Source of the DNA: CAYHXN01 sp964360605
GTDB lineage: Bacteria; Patescibacteriota; Minisyncoccia; UBA6257; WO2-44-18
Assembly (NCBI GenBank): GCA_964360605.1
Contig: CAYHXN010000003.1
Coordinates: 1 to 53,582 of the forward strand
DNA: 53,582 nucleotides
Reading direction: 5' to 3'
Part shown: positions 8,108 to 15,547 of the stretch, in pieces
How positions within the stretch are numbered: the stretch's first letter is position 1
How the letters are laid out: each line of letters opens with the position of its first letter
Made by a program: the position numbers and the translations under genes
Notes under the pieces: model-generated
What the model was told of the DNA's origin: nothing
Databases searched by the model: none
The model's input: the letters and a program-made list of their open reading frames with translations, nothing else

Positions 8108-8852
8108 CAATTTTATTAAACATTTCCATGCTGACAATTTTACCTTCTAAAAGCATTCGGACATTCTCCAAGTTAAGCTCTTTGGTTCTAGCGTCGGCTT
8201 TTTTCAAAACCGCGGTCAAAGTTTTATCATTTAATACTGTTTCCCGATAAATGGCTTCGGCCAGAAAAGCGTAGTTTTCGTGACAACTAATCGTAGAACG
8301 TCTCCACAAAAATCCGTTGTGGGGAAATCTCTGATTATTAGAATATTGCCGGTAGGCTTCCGTACCACCAGAAGCTTCCGCGCATTTTTCTAAAAACTTA
8401 TCTCCGAGTTCTATTAGGCGGGCGTGAGTTGCTTCGTGCCAAACTGTTGGTTTAGTTTCAATCCCAAAATATTGAGACAAAAGACAAATCCAACCATCGC
8501 TGTGGGTGTGGGCAACATCCTTTTCGCTCTCAAAATGCTCCGAATCGGTACGCACTAGAATCAAAGGGATTGACCGAACAGTTTCCGGAGGCATTTCCAA
8601 AAGCGCTTCTAAAATAGCTCTCGCATCCTCATCAGTTTCAACGTTAAAAATAGGAACTTCTAACGCGGGGTTAACGGGAACATTTTTTTGCCCTGACTGC
8701 GTCTTGGGAACATTATTTTTTTGTAATGAAGAGCTTTTGTCCGCGGATATCTTATTGCCGAACGCGGACTCTAAAAAGAAAAGTGCGGATGAAACGCCAA
8801 TCAACGTTCCAAGTAATACAGAACACAAAATGGCACGCCAACCGATATTCAT
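8091..8852 (-). CDS. Exported HExxH (putative zinc metallopeptidase) protein, paralogue A
   Basis: 253 residues, with an N-terminal membrane anchor or uncleaved signal (AILCSVLLGTLIGVSSALFFL, about 7-27) and a low-complexity linker. The domain contains WHEATHARL (about residue 139), matching the zinc-binding HExxH motif, and a downstream CHENYAFLAEAIY that may hold the third ligand, as in gluzincins. The same layout (W-HEAxH, then an E/D-x-A motif, then a C-terminal helical tail with a G-x-[IV]-S turn) recurs in the genes at 12285 and 14828, so the three look like diverged paralogues. AGAGGTC about 6 nt before the ATG is the ribosome-binding site. Substrate unknown; peptidase activity is inferred from the motif only. 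Confidence 0.75.
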   Translation of the reverse strand: MNIGWRAILCSVLLGTLIGVSSALFFLESAFGNKISADKSSSLQKNNVPKTQSGQKNVPVNPALEVPIFNVETDEDARAILEALLEMPPETVRSIPLILVRTDSEHFESEKDVAHTHSDGWICLLSQYFGIETKPTVWHEATHARLIELGDKFLEKCAEASGGTEAYRQYSNNQRFPHNGFLWRRSTISCHENYAFLAEAIYRETVLNDKTLTAVLKKADARTKELNLENVRMLLEGKIVSMEMFNKIEPLFK

Positions 8853-8887
8853 TAAAGACCTCTAAAATAACTAGTGATATGGTATAA

Positions 8888-8913
8888 CAAAAAAACTGCT
8901 CGGACAAGTAGTT
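8888..8913 (-). terminator. Terminator upstream region of hppA end / before paralogue A
   Basis: Minus-strand AACTACT-TGTCCG-AGCAGTT (one A-C mismatch) followed by seven T. It lies 17 nt downstream of the hppA stop, so it most likely ends the nusA-hppA transcript. Confidence 0.7.
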
Positions 8914-8930
8914 AGTTGTTTATAGATATC

Positions 8931-10865
8931 TTAAAAAAGAAATGGAACCAATAAGAGCGCTACTATATTAATGACTTTAATTAAGGGGTTAATCGCCGGT
9001 CCGGCCGTGTCTTTATAAGGATCGCCGACAGTGTCGCCCGTAACGGCGGCCTTATGCCAATCGGTGCCTTTAGCGCCAGCGGCTTCAATATATTTTTTAG
9101 CGTTGTCCCAGGCCGCGCCTCCGGAAGTCATGGACAACGCGACAAACAATCCGGAAACAATCGTTCCCATTAAAAAACCTCCGAGCGCCTGACCGCCAAG
9201 TAAGATACCGACAGCTAAAACGGAAGCTACTGGCAAAATTGCCGGAAAAATCATTTCTTTCAAGGCGGCTGTCGTTACTATGTCCACGGCTTTGCCATAT
9301 TCCGGTTTGGCGGTACCCGCCATCAGACCGGGAATTTCTCGAAACTGGCGCCGGATTTCTTCCACTACCGCGCCAGCGGCTTTACCAACGGCTTTCATGG
9401 CAATGGAACCAAAAAGATAAGGGATCCCCGCTCCTAAAAAGAGACCGATGACTACATTCGGATTCTGAAGATCAAAAGAAATTCCAGGGAATTGTTTTAC
9501 GTATTCTGAAAAAATAACTAGCGCCGCGAGTCCCGCTGAAGCAATAGCGTATCCTTTAGTTACAGCTTTAGTGGTATTGCCAACAGCGTCTAAGGAATCT
9601 GTAATCTTACGAACGTCTTCCGGCGCGCCGGACATTTCGGCAATACCGCCGGCGTTGTCAGTAATCGGTCCGAAAGAATCAATGGCAATCACGATACCGG
9701 CTACCGAAAGCATGGAAACGGCGGCCACCGCCACGCCATTAATGCCAGCGAAAGCAAAAGCGCCTAAAATTCCCGCCACGATTAGAATAATCGGTAAAAT
9801 CGTAGACTCCATACTGACCGAGAGTCCCATAATAATGTTGGTTCCATGCCCGGATTTGGAAGCTTCGGCAATGCTTTTCACCGGCCGGAATTTTTTGGAA
9901 GTATAATAATCAGTAATCAACACCATACCGCCGGTAACCGCGAGACCAATTAAACTAGAAAAGAAGACTCCGAAAGAATTTTCGCTTAAGAACCAAGTAG
10001 AAGCAAAATAGAAAAGAGCGGCTGATATCACTAAAGAAGCGGTTAATCCCTTATAAAGCGCCCCCATAATGGAGCCGTTTTTACCAAGCCGTACGAACCA
10101 ACTACCTATAATAGAAGCGATGATCGCTAAACCGCCCAAAATCAACGGAAAAACAGAACCCGTTAAAAGCATCGCCGCGATTAAAGTAACGGCGTAAGTT
10201 TCAAAAAGATCGGCGGCCATTCCAGCGCAATCGCCGACATTATCACCGACGTTATCGGCAATCACGCCCGGATTCCGCGGGTCGTCTTCGGGAATACCCG
10301 CTTCTACCTTTCCTACCAAATCAGTTCCCACGTCAGCGGCTTTAGTGAAAATACCGCCGCCTAAACGGGCAAAAATAGAAATCAAACTAGCGCCAAACCC
10401 CAAGCCGATTAAAGAAGAAAAATCTCGGGTAACTAAATAAAAAGCGGTTACCGATAAAAGACCCAACGCCACTACTAAAAATCCTGTAACAGAGCCGGCT
10501 TTAAAAGCAAGAGATAAAGCAGGAGCCGTTCCGTTTTTCGCTGCTTCCGCGGTTTTGGCGTTGGAACGAACCGCGACGTTCATCCCGATGTAACCCGCTA
10601 GCGCGGAAGCAACCGCGCCAACCAAAAAACCAATAGACATTTCCACGCCAAGCGTTACATAAATCAAAACAAATAAAATCGCGGCGACAACCGCTACTGA
10701 TTTATACTGTCGGTTTAAAAACGCCGAGGAACCCTCTTGAATGGCGTGGGAAATTTCTTCCATTTTAGGATTACCCGCCGGTTGCCTGCGCAACCACAAG
10801 ATGATGTAAACGCTGTAAGCGATTGCCAAAATAATCGGCACGAAGGTTAAATAATAGATATTCAT
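8931..10865 (-). CDS. hppA: Membrane-bound proton/sodium-translocating pyrophosphatase
   Basis: A 644-residue polytopic protein with about 14-16 hydrophobic helices that couples pyrophosphate hydrolysis to ion pumping. The active-site signatures are DVGTDLVGKVEAGIPEDDPRN and ADNVGDNVGDCAGMAADLFE, with the later DNAKKYIEAA and GDTVGDPYKDTAGPA. The motif GNTTKAVTKG carries Lys and Thr at the two positions (460/463 in the usual numbering) that mark potassium-independent enzymes, where K+-dependent ones have Ala/Gly. So this is probably a K+-independent, proton-pumping form. Its ATG overlaps the nusA stop by one base (TAATG), implying translational coupling. Confidence 0.96.
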   Translation of the reverse strand: MNIYYLTFVPIILAIAYSVYIILWLRRQPAGNPKMEEISHAIQEGSSAFLNRQYKSVAVVAAILFVLIYVTLGVEMSIGFLVGAVASALAGYIGMNVAVRSNAKTAEAAKNGTAPALSLAFKAGSVTGFLVVALGLLSVTAFYLVTRDFSSLIGLGFGASLISIFARLGGGIFTKAADVGTDLVGKVEAGIPEDDPRNPGVIADNVGDNVGDCAGMAADLFETYAVTLIAAMLLTGSVFPLILGGLAIIASIIGSWFVRLGKNGSIMGALYKGLTASLVISAALFYFASTWFLSENSFGVFFSSLIGLAVTGGMVLITDYYTSKKFRPVKSIAEASKSGHGTNIIMGLSVSMESTILPIILIVAGILGAFAFAGINGVAVAAVSMLSVAGIVIAIDSFGPITDNAGGIAEMSGAPEDVRKITDSLDAVGNTTKAVTKGYAIASAGLAALVIFSEYVKQFPGISFDLQNPNVVIGLFLGAGIPYLFGSIAMKAVGKAAGAVVEEIRRQFREIPGLMAGTAKPEYGKAVDIVTTAALKEMIFPAILPVASVLAVGILLGGQALGGFLMGTIVSGLFVALSMTSGGAAWDNAKKYIEAAGAKGTDWHKAAVTGDTVGDPYKDTAGPAINPLIKVINIVALLLVPFLF

Positions 10866-12133
10866 TATTCTGATTTCTTAACTTCTTTATTTTCCTCCTT
10901 TTTAACTTCGGCGGCGGTCTCGTCTTCAACCACGGCCGCTACTCCGCCTTCTTGCGCTTCTTCCGGCCTGGAAGAAGAACGAACATCAATTTTCCATCCG
11001 GTCAATTTGGCCGCTAGACGCACATTTTGGCCACCTTTGCCGATCGCTAAACTTAATTGGTCGTCTGGGACAAAAACTCTTGCTTCACGCCTTGGTAAAA
11101 TCTCAACGCTTTGGACTTTAGCGGGAGAAATCGCGCTCCCGATAAATTTAGCAGGGTCTTCAGACCATTCTACAATGTCTAGTTTTTCGTTGCCAAGCTC
11201 GTTACTCACCGCCATTACGCGAGTGCCTCGCTGGCCGACACAGGATCCGACCGGATCAATTCCATCAGCTTTGGAAACAACGGCAATTTTAGTACGGCTA
11301 CCCGGTTCACGAGCGATGCCCTTTATTTCAATCAAGTCGTCGTTTATTTCCGGAACTTCCAAGGCAAATAACCGGCTGACGAATTTTGGATGAGAGCGGG
11401 ATAAAATAATGCCCGGGATTCGGCTTTCTTCTTGAACCGCTAAAACATAAAAACGCATCCGATCACCGGTGCGATAGTGTTCGCCGGGAATGCTTTCGTT
11501 ATAAAACATGATGCCGGTAGCGCGACCCAAATCCACGTAAACATTTCCGCGCTCAAAACGCTGGATGACCCCGCTGACAATTTCCCCTTCCTTTCCTTTG
11601 TATTCCCCAAGCACTGATTCTCTTTCCGCTTCACGAAGTTTTTGTAAAACCACCTGCTTGGCGGTCTGGGCGGCAATACGTCCAAAATCATCGTGAGTTT
11701 CCAAGGGAAATTCTAATTCGTCTCCGACTTTGGCATCGGCTTTAATTTTCTTCGCCTCTTCAACCAACAAATGTCTTTCAGAGCTGTAACGCGGCAAAAG
11801 CGGCTCTCCTGTTTCACTAAATTCGCCTTCCTTACCGACCGAAGCTTGGGGTGCAATTGGCTTTCCCGTAGCTCCTTCAGCGGACTCCCCTTCGGCAGCT
11901 TCCTCCACGAACCGCACCGTAGTTTCGTCAACCACGGCTTTGACCTGCCAGAATTTCAAGTCTCCTGTTTTTAAATCAAACTTCGCTTTAATCACTTCGC
12001 CTTTCTGCATATATTCTTTTTTATACGCGGCGGCGATGGAAGACTCTATGGCTTCCAAAATTTTGGCGGCATCAATCCCCTTTTCTTCCGCGATCTGGTC
12101 AACGGCCTTTTTAATACTTTTTAAATCAAACAT
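10865..12133 (-). CDS. nusA: Transcription termination/antitermination factor NusA
   Basis: An RNA polymerase-associated factor of 422 residues. The N-terminal domain (MFDLKSIKKAVDQIAEEKG) has the expected AIESSIAAAYKKEY helix and an acidic Gly/Glu-rich insertion around 85-110. The S1 domain is near 175-240 (GEIVSGVIQRFERGNVYVDLG), and the KH domains contain GSCVGQRGTRVMAV and AIGKGGQNVRLAAKLTGW. A charged Glu/Lys-rich tail ends the protein in place of the C-terminal repeats of E. coli. It is co-transcribed with hppA through a one-base overlap, an unusual pairing. Its own activity may bear on the attenuator and the many hairpin terminators here, but that is only a thought. Confidence 0.95.
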   Translation of the reverse strand: MFDLKSIKKAVDQIAEEKGIDAAKILEAIESSIAAAYKKEYMQKGEVIKAKFDLKTGDLKFWQVKAVVDETTVRFVEEAAEGESAEGATGKPIAPQASVGKEGEFSETGEPLLPRYSSERHLLVEEAKKIKADAKVGDELEFPLETHDDFGRIAAQTAKQVVLQKLREAERESVLGEYKGKEGEIVSGVIQRFERGNVYVDLGRATGIMFYNESIPGEHYRTGDRMRFYVLAVQEESRIPGIILSRSHPKFVSRLFALEVPEINDDLIEIKGIAREPGSRTKIAVVSKADGIDPVGSCVGQRGTRVMAVSNELGNEKLDIVEWSEDPAKFIGSAISPAKVQSVEILPRREARVFVPDDQLSLAIGKGGQNVRLAAKLTGWKIDVRSSSRPEEAQEGGVAAVVEDETAAEVKKEENKEVKKSE

Positions 12134-12187
12134 TTTTTTATTTTTATTTTTTAAATTTGTGGCGGGGAATTTTTTGACTATAAATAT

Positions 12188-12208
12188 AGGTCGCTTATAA
12201 AGCGACCT
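12188..12208. other. Perfect 9-bp hairpin upstream of nusA
   Basis: AGGTCGCTT-ATA-AAGCGACCT, present in the spacer ahead of nusA, with A/T-rich flanks but no clean T tract on either strand. It could be a weak terminator for the gene at 12285 or a structured leader for nusA. The sequence does not decide. Confidence 0.5.
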
Positions 12209-12284
12209 TATATTGATAAATTCATCATACTCCCCCTGTTTTTAAAAGTCAACCCCTTACTAAGATCAAACCGCCCCGAAAGAT

Positions 12285-12962
12285 TTAATTATGTATTTCC
12301 AAAAATTTTTCGTAATCTTTTTGGCTTATAAATTTATATTTTCTTAAAAGCTCCAGTTTTTTTGAGAAAACTTCCCCAAGATCCCGGAACTTCATTCCTG
12401 ACGATCTTAGTAGGTCGTCAAAATCCGACCAAGAATTCGGGTCTAGAGACGAATAGATTGCCGCTACCCAAGTCGCGATATCTTCAAGCTTATGAGTCCC
12501 GCCATAGATGCTGATCACGCCTCTTTCTATCAGCGATTCTTTTCGCGATACCGTCTTGCTTACTTCTAGCCAATCCTTATAAAAATCGCCGCCCAAATGT
12601 ATCAAATGGAATGTATAAGCGTGGGCAGCTTCATGCCAAATAGTTTTCTTACATAAAGGCGCGGTTTTTAAACAAATGATTCCCGTGTAGTTATGACAGT
12701 GAGCCCATTCACTTCCACTAATATGTTTTCCGTCATCGTTGAAAGCTATACATTCTATTGAAGCGATCATTTCCGGTGTCAGCCAATCCAAGGCCTCATC
12801 AATGAGTTTAATCATTCCGTCATCTAATTCTTTCGCTTCTTTTCCGTCGTATATCTGTCTTAAAACCACTCCGTGCCGAGATATTTTTTTGGAAATCGGC
12901 GGTAAAACGCAAGAAGAAAGAAGAAATAAAGAAAATATCCAAAGGCCTGCTCTCAATCGCAT
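12285..12962 (-). CDS. HExxH lipoprotein, paralogue B
   Basis: 225 residues. The start MRLRAGLWIFSLFLLSSC is a lipoprotein signal peptide with lipobox LSSC, so the mature protein is probably anchored on the outer face of the membrane. It shares with the genes at 8091 and 14828 the helix IDEALDWLTPE, the WAHCH...GIICL strand, WHEAAHAY (zinc-binding HExxH) and a downstream YGGTHKLEDIATWV, whose Glu/Asp may be the third zinc ligand. The ATG at 12962 is supported by AGGAGA five bases upstream; a longer reading to 13001 is not. Single gene. Function unknown beyond a probable exported metallopeptidase-like fold. Confidence 0.75.
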   Translation of the reverse strand: MRLRAGLWIFSLFLLSSCVLPPISKKISRHGVVLRQIYDGKEAKELDDGMIKLIDEALDWLTPEMIASIECIAFNDDGKHISGSEWAHCHNYTGIICLKTAPLCKKTIWHEAAHAYTFHLIHLGGDFYKDWLEVSKTVSRKESLIERGVISIYGGTHKLEDIATWVAAIYSSLDPNSWSDFDDLLRSSGMKFRDLGEVFSKKLELLRKYKFISQKDYEKFLEIHN

Positions 12963-13020
12963 CAGTCTCCTGTTTTGAAGTGCTAATTGTAATTGTAGCA
13001 CCTCTTGGGAATTAGGAATT

Positions 13021-13076
13021 GTCCCGCCGTTGGCGGGATCCCGCCTTCTTAAATGTTATCGGAAATGTGGCGGGAG
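13021..13076 (+). repeat. REP-like dispersed repeat, copy 1
   Basis: GTCCCGCCGTTGGCGGGA followed by TCCCGCCTTCT, about 20 variable bases, then GTGGCGGGA. The first 28 bases are identical to the inverted copy at 24805-24859, and the 53306-53357 copy shares the core GGCGGGATCCCGCCTT and the GTGGCGGGA end. The element can fold into alternative GC-rich hairpins. Confidence 0.8.
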
Positions 13077-13085
13077 AAAATTAAA

Positions 13086-13118
13086 AATCCCTTGCGTAGC
13101 TATGCTACGCAAGGGATT
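13086..13118 (-). terminator. Strong 15-bp terminator hairpin
   Basis: AATCCCTTGCGTAGC, a 3-nt loop and the perfect complement, followed on the minus strand by TTTTAATTTT. It ends the GC-rich orphan gene at 13154. Confidence 0.88.
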
Positions 13119-13153
13119 AGGAATCTAGGGGCCAGGAAACCAGGGGGCTGAAG

Positions 13154-13753
13154 CTACTTGCGATAACGAAGGAGACGATCGTCGGAGCCCCAGTCGTCCC
13201 CGAGCCAGTAGAAGCCCAGATACCACCGGTCGCCATCCCAGTCGAGGTACGAGACGTAGCGGCTGCCGCTCCCGCCCTGCCAGACCGTTCCGGGGAAGAC
13301 GATGCAATACACACCTTTCGGAGGAATCCAGTTCCTGTACTTATTAAGAAAGGCGTCGGCGTACTTCTGACCCTTGTCGGCATGCATCTTGATGGCGCGG
13401 ATGAGCATTTCCTCTCCGCCAACTCGAGACTCGCCCGAGTTGAGGAACTCACAGAGCTCCAACTCTACCTTGCCGGGCTGGAGACTCTGGTCGCTGTCGC
13501 TGAGCAACTTCAGGTCAAAACGCTGGGCCTCTTTGGCAACGAACGAGCTGACTGGATCAATAGTGAGGGTGAAGGTCGGTATGGGCGGCTTAAGGCCGCA
13601 GACCCGGCGGTAATCTTCGCGGTTGATTTTTGAAATATTGGCATCACGAAGGTCCGTAAGAAGCCCTGATCCTAAAATGGCCTGAATCTGTTCGTTCGGC
13701 GTTTCTTTAAATAGTTCAAGGATTTTTGCCGCTTGGTTCAGGGTTGCCGTCAT
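13154..13753 (-). CDS. GC-rich orphan protein
   Basis: 199 residues, no recognised family. The N-terminus (MTATLNQAAKILELFKE) is a helix, followed by an Asn/Asp-containing loop and a long helical middle. The C-terminal 60 residues are rich in Trp, Tyr, Gly and Asp (SYLDWDGDRWYLGFYW), suggesting a small beta-rich domain. No signal peptide. Codon use is clearly richer in GC than the neighbours, as in the genes at 23984 and, less strongly, 50867. ATG at 13753 is chosen because AAAGGA sits about 7 nt upstream; a TTG at 13768 overlaps that site. It has a perfect consensus promoter, a leader of about 77 nt and its own strong terminator. Transfer from a higher-GC source is possible. Confidence 0.7.
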   Translation of the reverse strand: MTATLNQAAKILELFKETPNEQIQAILGSGLLTDLRDANISKINREDYRRVCGLKPPIPTFTLTIDPVSSFVAKEAQRFDLKLLSDSDQSLQPGKVELELCEFLNSGESRVGGEEMLIRAIKMHADKGQKYADAFLNKYRNWIPPKGVYCIVFPGTVWQGGSGSRYVSYLDWDGDRWYLGFYWLGDDWGSDDRLLRYRK

Positions 13754-13836
13754 GGCAAGTCCTTTCAAAATAGGCGTCGCTTTAATTACCGGAACAGCCG
13801 GAAATCAAGCGGGCCTGATTAAAGATTCTGTTGCAA

Positions 13837-13865
13837 ATTATATATTAAATTTTTATTTTTGTCAA
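13837..13865 (-). promoter_or_regulatory. Perfect consensus promoter of the GC-rich orphan gene
   Basis: Minus-strand TTGACA (13865-13860), a 17-bp spacer and TATAAT (13842-13837). The expected transcription start is near 13830, giving a leader of about 77 nt before the ATG. Confidence 0.9.
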
Positions 13866-13895
13866 CAGATTCAACCGCAAGTTCAAGAGACGCGA

Positions 13896-14024
13896 GTTTA
13901 TTTTAAAGAAAAATGTATCGGAGGCGCGCTGGCTTGGTGTTCAATGTAATTGAACCAGCGCGCTGAGATAAAAGTGGTATAGCGCCGCTGGAGCGCTATG
14001 ACCACGCTTTTTCTTAAAATAAAC
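13896..14024. other. Large inverted-repeat structure enclosing two hairpins
   Basis: The outer arms are 13896-13913 and 14008-14024 (17 pairs with one bulged base). They enclose an interrupted hairpin with GCGCGCTG/CAGCGCGC and GTTCAAT/ATTGAAC, and a second hairpin GTGGT-ATAGCGC/GCGCTAT-ACCAC. As RNA this would be a three-way junction. The plus strand has a T run after the second hairpin. No ORF overlaps it. It could be a structured RNA, a cruciform near the parS cluster or a small non-autonomous mobile element. Confidence 0.55.
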
Positions 14025-14115
14025 GAGCGGTAATTTGACAATTCTTAATTTTAAGTGTGAAACATTGTAAAAAGTGTGAAACATTGATTTTATATTACCC
14101 TTAAAAGCTAAAAAA

Positions 14116-14131
14116 TGTTTCACGTGAAACA
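14116..14131. promoter_or_regulatory. parS: parS centromere site 1
   Basis: TGTTTCACGTGAAACA, the exact 16-bp sequence bound by ParB in many bacteria, within the 20-bp palindrome 14114-14133. Two half-sites GTGTGAAACATT lie just upstream at 14055 and 14074. Located about 30 kb from dnaA. Confidence 0.9.
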
Positions 14132-14164
14132 TTGCATTAAGGACTTTGTTAAACTTATAACAAA

Positions 14165-14180
14165 TGTTTGTCGGCAAACA
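14165..14180. promoter_or_regulatory. parS-like palindrome, variant TGTTTGTCGGCAAACA
   Basis: The TGTTT/AAACA frame of parS is kept with the centre TGTTTGTC-GGCAAACA, one change from the perfect TGTTTGCCGGCAAACA found at 14644 and 14716. Binding partner unknown. Confidence 0.7.
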
Positions 14181-14212
14181 CTTTAATAAAAATCATCTGT
14201 ATACTGTAAAGA

Positions 14213-14228
14213 TGTTTGCCGTGAAACA
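14213..14228. promoter_or_regulatory. Chimeric parS / variant site
   Basis: TGTTTGCC joined to GTGAAACA: the left half belongs to the variant class and the right half is a canonical parS half-site. It links the two site classes. Confidence 0.7.
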
Positions 14229-14239
14229 TCGCATTAAAT

Positions 14240-14255
14240 TGTTTCACGTGAAACA
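14240..14255. promoter_or_regulatory. parS: parS centromere site 2
   Basis: A second exact TGTTTCACGTGAAACA, inside a 22-bp perfect palindrome at 14237-14258. Confidence 0.9.
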
Positions 14256-14288
14256 ATTTGTAAAAAATAAGCTTAATGGACTAGAATA

Positions 14289-14304
14289 TGTTTGTCGGCA
14301 AACA
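14289..14304. promoter_or_regulatory. parS-like palindrome before the yraN-like start
   Basis: TGTTTGTCGGCAAACA, identical to the 14165 site, ending 2 nt before the ATG at 14307, so a bound protein could also affect expression of that gene. Confidence 0.7.
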
Positions 14305-14306
14305 TT

Positions 14307-14765
14307 ATGAAAAATACAAGCGCAACAGGTCAAATAGGCGAAGATTTAGCCTGCGATTATCTAATCGAAAAAGGTTATTCGGTTATTGAACGCAATTTCC
14401 GCCAAAAATGGGGCGAGTTGGATATTATTGCTAAAGCACCAGACGAAACTCTAGTTTTTGTTGAGGTTAAAACAATGCGGTCCCGATTCTCGACGCAGTC
14501 GGAATCGAAGATCCTCGATTCGGCAAACCCGAATCGGGACAATCCGGCAACTTGTGGTGAGCCGAGCCGAACCATTGCCGAATTATTGCCGGAAGATAAC
14601 TTAACTAAGTCAAAATTAATTAAAGTCAAAAGAACCGCAGAGATGTTTGCCGGCAAACATTCCGAACTTATAAATGAGGATAAGGGGTTGCGAATTGACC
14701 TTATTGCGATAACAATGTTTGCCGGCAAACATCCGCAAATTAATCACTACGAAAATATTTTCTAA
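14307..14765 (+). CDS. yraN: YraN/UPF0102-family nuclease-like protein
   Basis: 152 residues. GQIGEDLACDYLIEKGYSVIERNFR and GELDIIAKAPDETLVFVEVKTM match the UPF0102 (YraN) fold, a Holliday-junction-resolvase-like PD-(D/E)XK domain with GE-D...EVK as the expected active-site pattern, and IDLIAI near the end matches the final strand. After EVKTM there is an unusual insertion of about 30-40 residues (RSRFSTQSES to EDNLTKSK) that the family lacks. The peptide MFAGKH occurs twice (about 112-117 and 136-141), encoded exactly by 18-bp palindromes containing the parS-like sites. I start at ATG 14307; a TTG at 14292 would lie within a palindrome. Confidence 0.8.
   Translation: MKNTSATGQIGEDLACDYLIEKGYSVIERNFRQKWGELDIIAKAPDETLVFVEVKTMRSRFSTQSESKILDSANPNRDNPATCGEPSRTIAELLPEDNLTKSKLIKVKRTAEMFAGKHSELINEDKGLRIDLIAITMFAGKHPQINHYENIF
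14644..14659. promoter_or_regulatory. parS-like palindrome inside the yraN-like gene (1)
   Basis: Perfect palindrome TGTTTGCCGGCAAACA, within the codons ATG TTT GCC GGC AAA CAT (peptide MFAGKH). Confidence 0.75.
14716..14731. promoter_or_regulatory. parS-like palindrome inside the yraN-like gene (2)
   Basis: A second perfect TGTTTGCCGGCAAACA in the same codon phase, giving the same peptide MFAGKH, 72 bp downstream of the first. Confidence 0.75.
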
Positions 14766-14827
14766 TAATTTGAAATTTATTAGATAATCTGGAATACTAA
14801 AATAGAAATTCTTTGACAAGGTAAACT

Positions 14828-15532
14828 GTGAAACGTCTTGCGGTCTTTTTTCTGGCATCTCTCTTTCTTTGTTCCTGCGGAGTAGCTGAAAAGAAAGTCG
14901 TTAGTGAACACATTCGGTACGCGACGAACGCTACCGCGGAACAAAAACTGGTGATTGACGAAGCGCTGGCTTGGCTAGCTCCCGATGTTCAAAAGTCTGT
15001 TATAGCTATAGAGATAAATAACAATGTAATTCATTTTCTGTCTACGGTAGTAGACGGGGGATTCGCGGCGGCACATTTGTGCCCGTATAATATGGAAAAG
15101 ATATGTATTCGTCCGGAATTTCTTGACGCAGATTTGATATGGCACGAAGCTGGCCATACTCATTTTTTCAAAAAAGATATCCTGCATTATTGGAATGAGT
15201 GGATTAAAATCGCCGGCGATACCTACTTAAAAGGAACTAAAAAGTATTCTGATTATTTACTCGCGTATCCCAAAGACGGAATCCTCACCGCTTATGGCGC
15301 GGTGAACTTTTTAGAAGATTACGCGGTGTGGGTAGAAAAAGTGGTTGAATATGACTATAATTATGGAGCTTCCGGCCGCGATCATTTTGACAATGTTTTT
15401 TCCAAAGTGCGCGGTTCTAAAAATCCGATATATTTAAAAAAACTTAAGTTTCTTTTAGACGGTGGCGCGATTTCTCAACGGCAATATGAAAGAGTAAAGG
15501 TAATTCTCGAAATTAAAAAATCCCCGAAGTAG
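14828..15532 (+). CDS. HExxH lipoprotein, paralogue C
   Basis: 234 residues from a GTG start with AAGGT about 5-6 nt upstream. The signal peptide MKRLAVFFLASLFLCSCG ends in a lipobox (LCSC), predicting a membrane-anchored lipoprotein. It keeps the shared core of the genes at 8091 and 12285: IDEALAWLAPD, AAHLCPYN...ICI, WHEAGHTHFF (HExxH zinc motif, about residue 103) and LTAYGAVNFLEDYAVWV with a possible third ligand, then a C-terminal LLDGGAISQRQYE turn. Its TAG stop is inside a terminator hairpin. Probably an exported metallopeptidase-like protein; substrate and activity unknown. Close to the parS cluster but otherwise alone. Confidence 0.75.
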   Translation: MKRLAVFFLASLFLCSCGVAEKKVVSEHIRYATNATAEQKLVIDEALAWLAPDVQKSVIAIEINNNVIHFLSTVVDGGFAAAHLCPYNMEKICIRPEFLDADLIWHEAGHTHFFKKDILHYWNEWIKIAGDTYLKGTKKYSDYLLAYPKDGILTAYGAVNFLEDYAVWVEKVVEYDYNYGASGRDHFDNVFSKVRGSKNPIYLKKLKFLLDGGAISQRQYERVKVILEIKKSPK

Positions 15533-15547
15533 GGGATTTGTTTTTTT
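15518..15547. terminator. Bidirectional terminator between convergent genes
   Basis: AAATCCCC-GAAGTA-GGGGATTT with a T run after it on the plus strand and TTTTTAATTT on the minus strand. The loop contains the TAG stop of the lipoprotein gene. Confidence 0.85.

Noticed and set aside
13117..13452. Overlapping minus-strand ORFs inside the GC-rich gene
   Set aside because: High GC removes stop codons in all frames; only the frame at 13154-13753 has a promoter, Shine-Dalgarno and helical/beta protein composition.
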